DNA of 5,731 nucleotides from Candidatus Azambacteria bacterium RBG_16_47_10 (GTDB lineage: Bacteria > Patescibacteriota > Minisyncoccia > GWC2-36-17 > WO2-46-25): NCBI GenBank assembly GCA_001773975.1, contig MEYI01000045.1, positions 1 through 5,731 of the forward strand. Direction: 5' to 3'. Positions 5,169 through 5,731 of the stretch are shown here, in pieces. Position 1 is the stretch's first letter. Every line of letters begins with the position of its first letter. Made by a program: the position numbers and the translations under genes. The notes beneath the pieces were generated by a model, which did not search any database, had not been told where the DNA came from, and saw only the letters and a list, made by a program, of their open reading frames with translations.

Positions 5169-5731
5169 TTACTCAAGAGGAATTCCTTTGCTGCCGCGGG
5201 CAAAGATATATGCCGGCGTGGTGTTTGCACGGGAAAGTTTTTCCCACCACGGATATGCCATGCGCATGTGCTGTTCCATTGCGAGGAATATCTGGCGCAC
5301 TTCGTGGTTTACAGAAAACTTGCTCCGCTGCCAGTTGCAGAATTCGATCTCAAGCATGTTCGATGCAAGGAGAAAACCGATCATGTTCCCCAATGAAAGC
5401 GGATACTGCATCAGCTCATCCGGAACACCCTTCCTCCCCATCTCGGTATAGAGCGCGAGATTCGCCGCGTGTATCCGTGCAAATGCATCGGTGAGTGCGG
5501 CGGGCGCTTCTTTGTCGTAGCGATAAAATCCGAGCAGGGGAGTAACGAACGTACGTAAGTGCGTACAAAATCCTTGGCGCTGCACATCGCGCCATCCGCG
5601 GAATGTTATTTTTCCGGCAAATGATGCGCTTGCGAGCTCGAATTCGTTCGGAAGCTTGTCGTATTCTCCTCTCGGTGTTTCACGAAGCTTGGTTACGATG
5701 TCATCGAATGCCGCGCATGACTCATATCCGA
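5169..5731 (-). CDS. ThyX-like (FAD-dependent thymidylate synthase family) protein, C-terminal part, 5' truncated by the window
   Basis: The frame is open from the window end to TAA at 5169-5171, giving 187 codons of a longer protein. An internal GTG at 5583-5585 could be mistaken for a start, but it sits in the middle of a motif. The sequence LASASFAGKITFRGWRDVQRQGFCT resembles the WRDxxRHRxxT segment of the C-terminal domain in long, two-domain ThyX-type proteins. Later, QYPLSLGNMIGFLLASNMLE followed by QRSKFSVNHEVRQI resembles the LPLGYRxR...MNLREAxxxxELRSxxxxHxxYRxI block of the same family. True ThyX makes dTMP from dUMP using FAD, NADPH and methylene-tetrahydrofolate. Here several expected residues differ (RQGFCT where RHR is usual; SVNHEVRQ where a GHxxYR-like stretch is usual), so this domain may be structural or have diverged. 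The assignment rests on remembered motifs. A hairpin terminator follows. Confidence 0.65.
   Translation of the reverse strand, partial: GYESCAAFDDIVTKLRETPRGEYDKLPNEFELASASFAGKITFRGWRDVQRQGFCTHLRTFVTPLLGFYRYDKEAPAALTDAFARIHAANLALYTEMGRKGVPDELMQYPLSLGNMIGFLLASNMLEIEFCNWQRSKFSVNHEVRQIFLAMEQHMRMAYPWWEKLSRANTTPAYIFARGSKGIPLE

Noticed and set aside
5061..5494. Overlapping plus-strand frames of about 100 aa opposite the thyX-like gene
   Set aside because: They are antisense to a frame with family motifs and run through the bidirectional terminator; no ribosome site or family match.
5583..5585. GTG start giving a 138-aa protein
   Set aside because: The frame is open with motif-consistent sequence up to the window end, and this GTG encodes the Val of the WRDVQR motif.

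Overview
The window looks like a gene-dense bacterial chromosome using the standard bacterial code (TGA is a stop; Trp is TGG). The overall style suggests a Candidate Phyla Radiation / Patescibacteria (Parcubacteria-like) genome: an RNase J with a long basic N-terminal tail, a membrane-anchored family 5 solute-binding protein with a KVLSKKE-type N-terminus, start codons mostly lacking a Shine-Dalgarno sequence, and a tRNA gene with no encoded CCA. That placement is inference from remembered family features, not a search result.

Layout from left to right. Positions 1-102 hold the last 33 codons of a plus-strand phosphomannomutase/phosphoglucomutase. It converges on a long minus-strand series, and the 42 bp between the two stop codons is almost entirely one bidirectional terminator (103-138). 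All later genes are on the minus strand, so transcription runs right to left. In that order they are: a ThyX-like protein cut by the window end (5731-5169); a bidirectional terminator (5124-5157); a 79-aa protein of unknown function with its own consensus-like promoter and a perfect Shine-Dalgarno site (5045-4806); a hairpin terminator (4771-4802) and a new promoter; a small PF04020/YvlD-type membrane protein (4720-4373); SecG (4349-4134); a membrane-anchored peptide-type ABC solute-binding protein (4050-2371, probably starting further upstream); a tRNA-Leu(CAG) (2359-2277); a 146-bp leader; and RNase J (2130-145).

The stretch from the PF04020 gene to RNase J has no clear terminator inside it and may be one transcription unit, with tRNA-Leu embedded, covering membrane biogenesis and protein export, solute capture, tRNA and RNA turnover. 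The thyX-like gene and the 79-aa gene are insulated by hairpins.

No mobile element, CRISPR array or obvious new multi-gene system is visible; most of the region is housekeeping. The points worth a second look are at the level of individual genes: a Glu replacing a conserved metal-ligand His in RNase J, an RGG-like disordered tail on the same enzyme, coding signal upstream of the solute-binding protein with no standard start codon, a ThyX-type domain with a degenerate signature, and the orphan 79-aa gene with an unusually strong expression signal.
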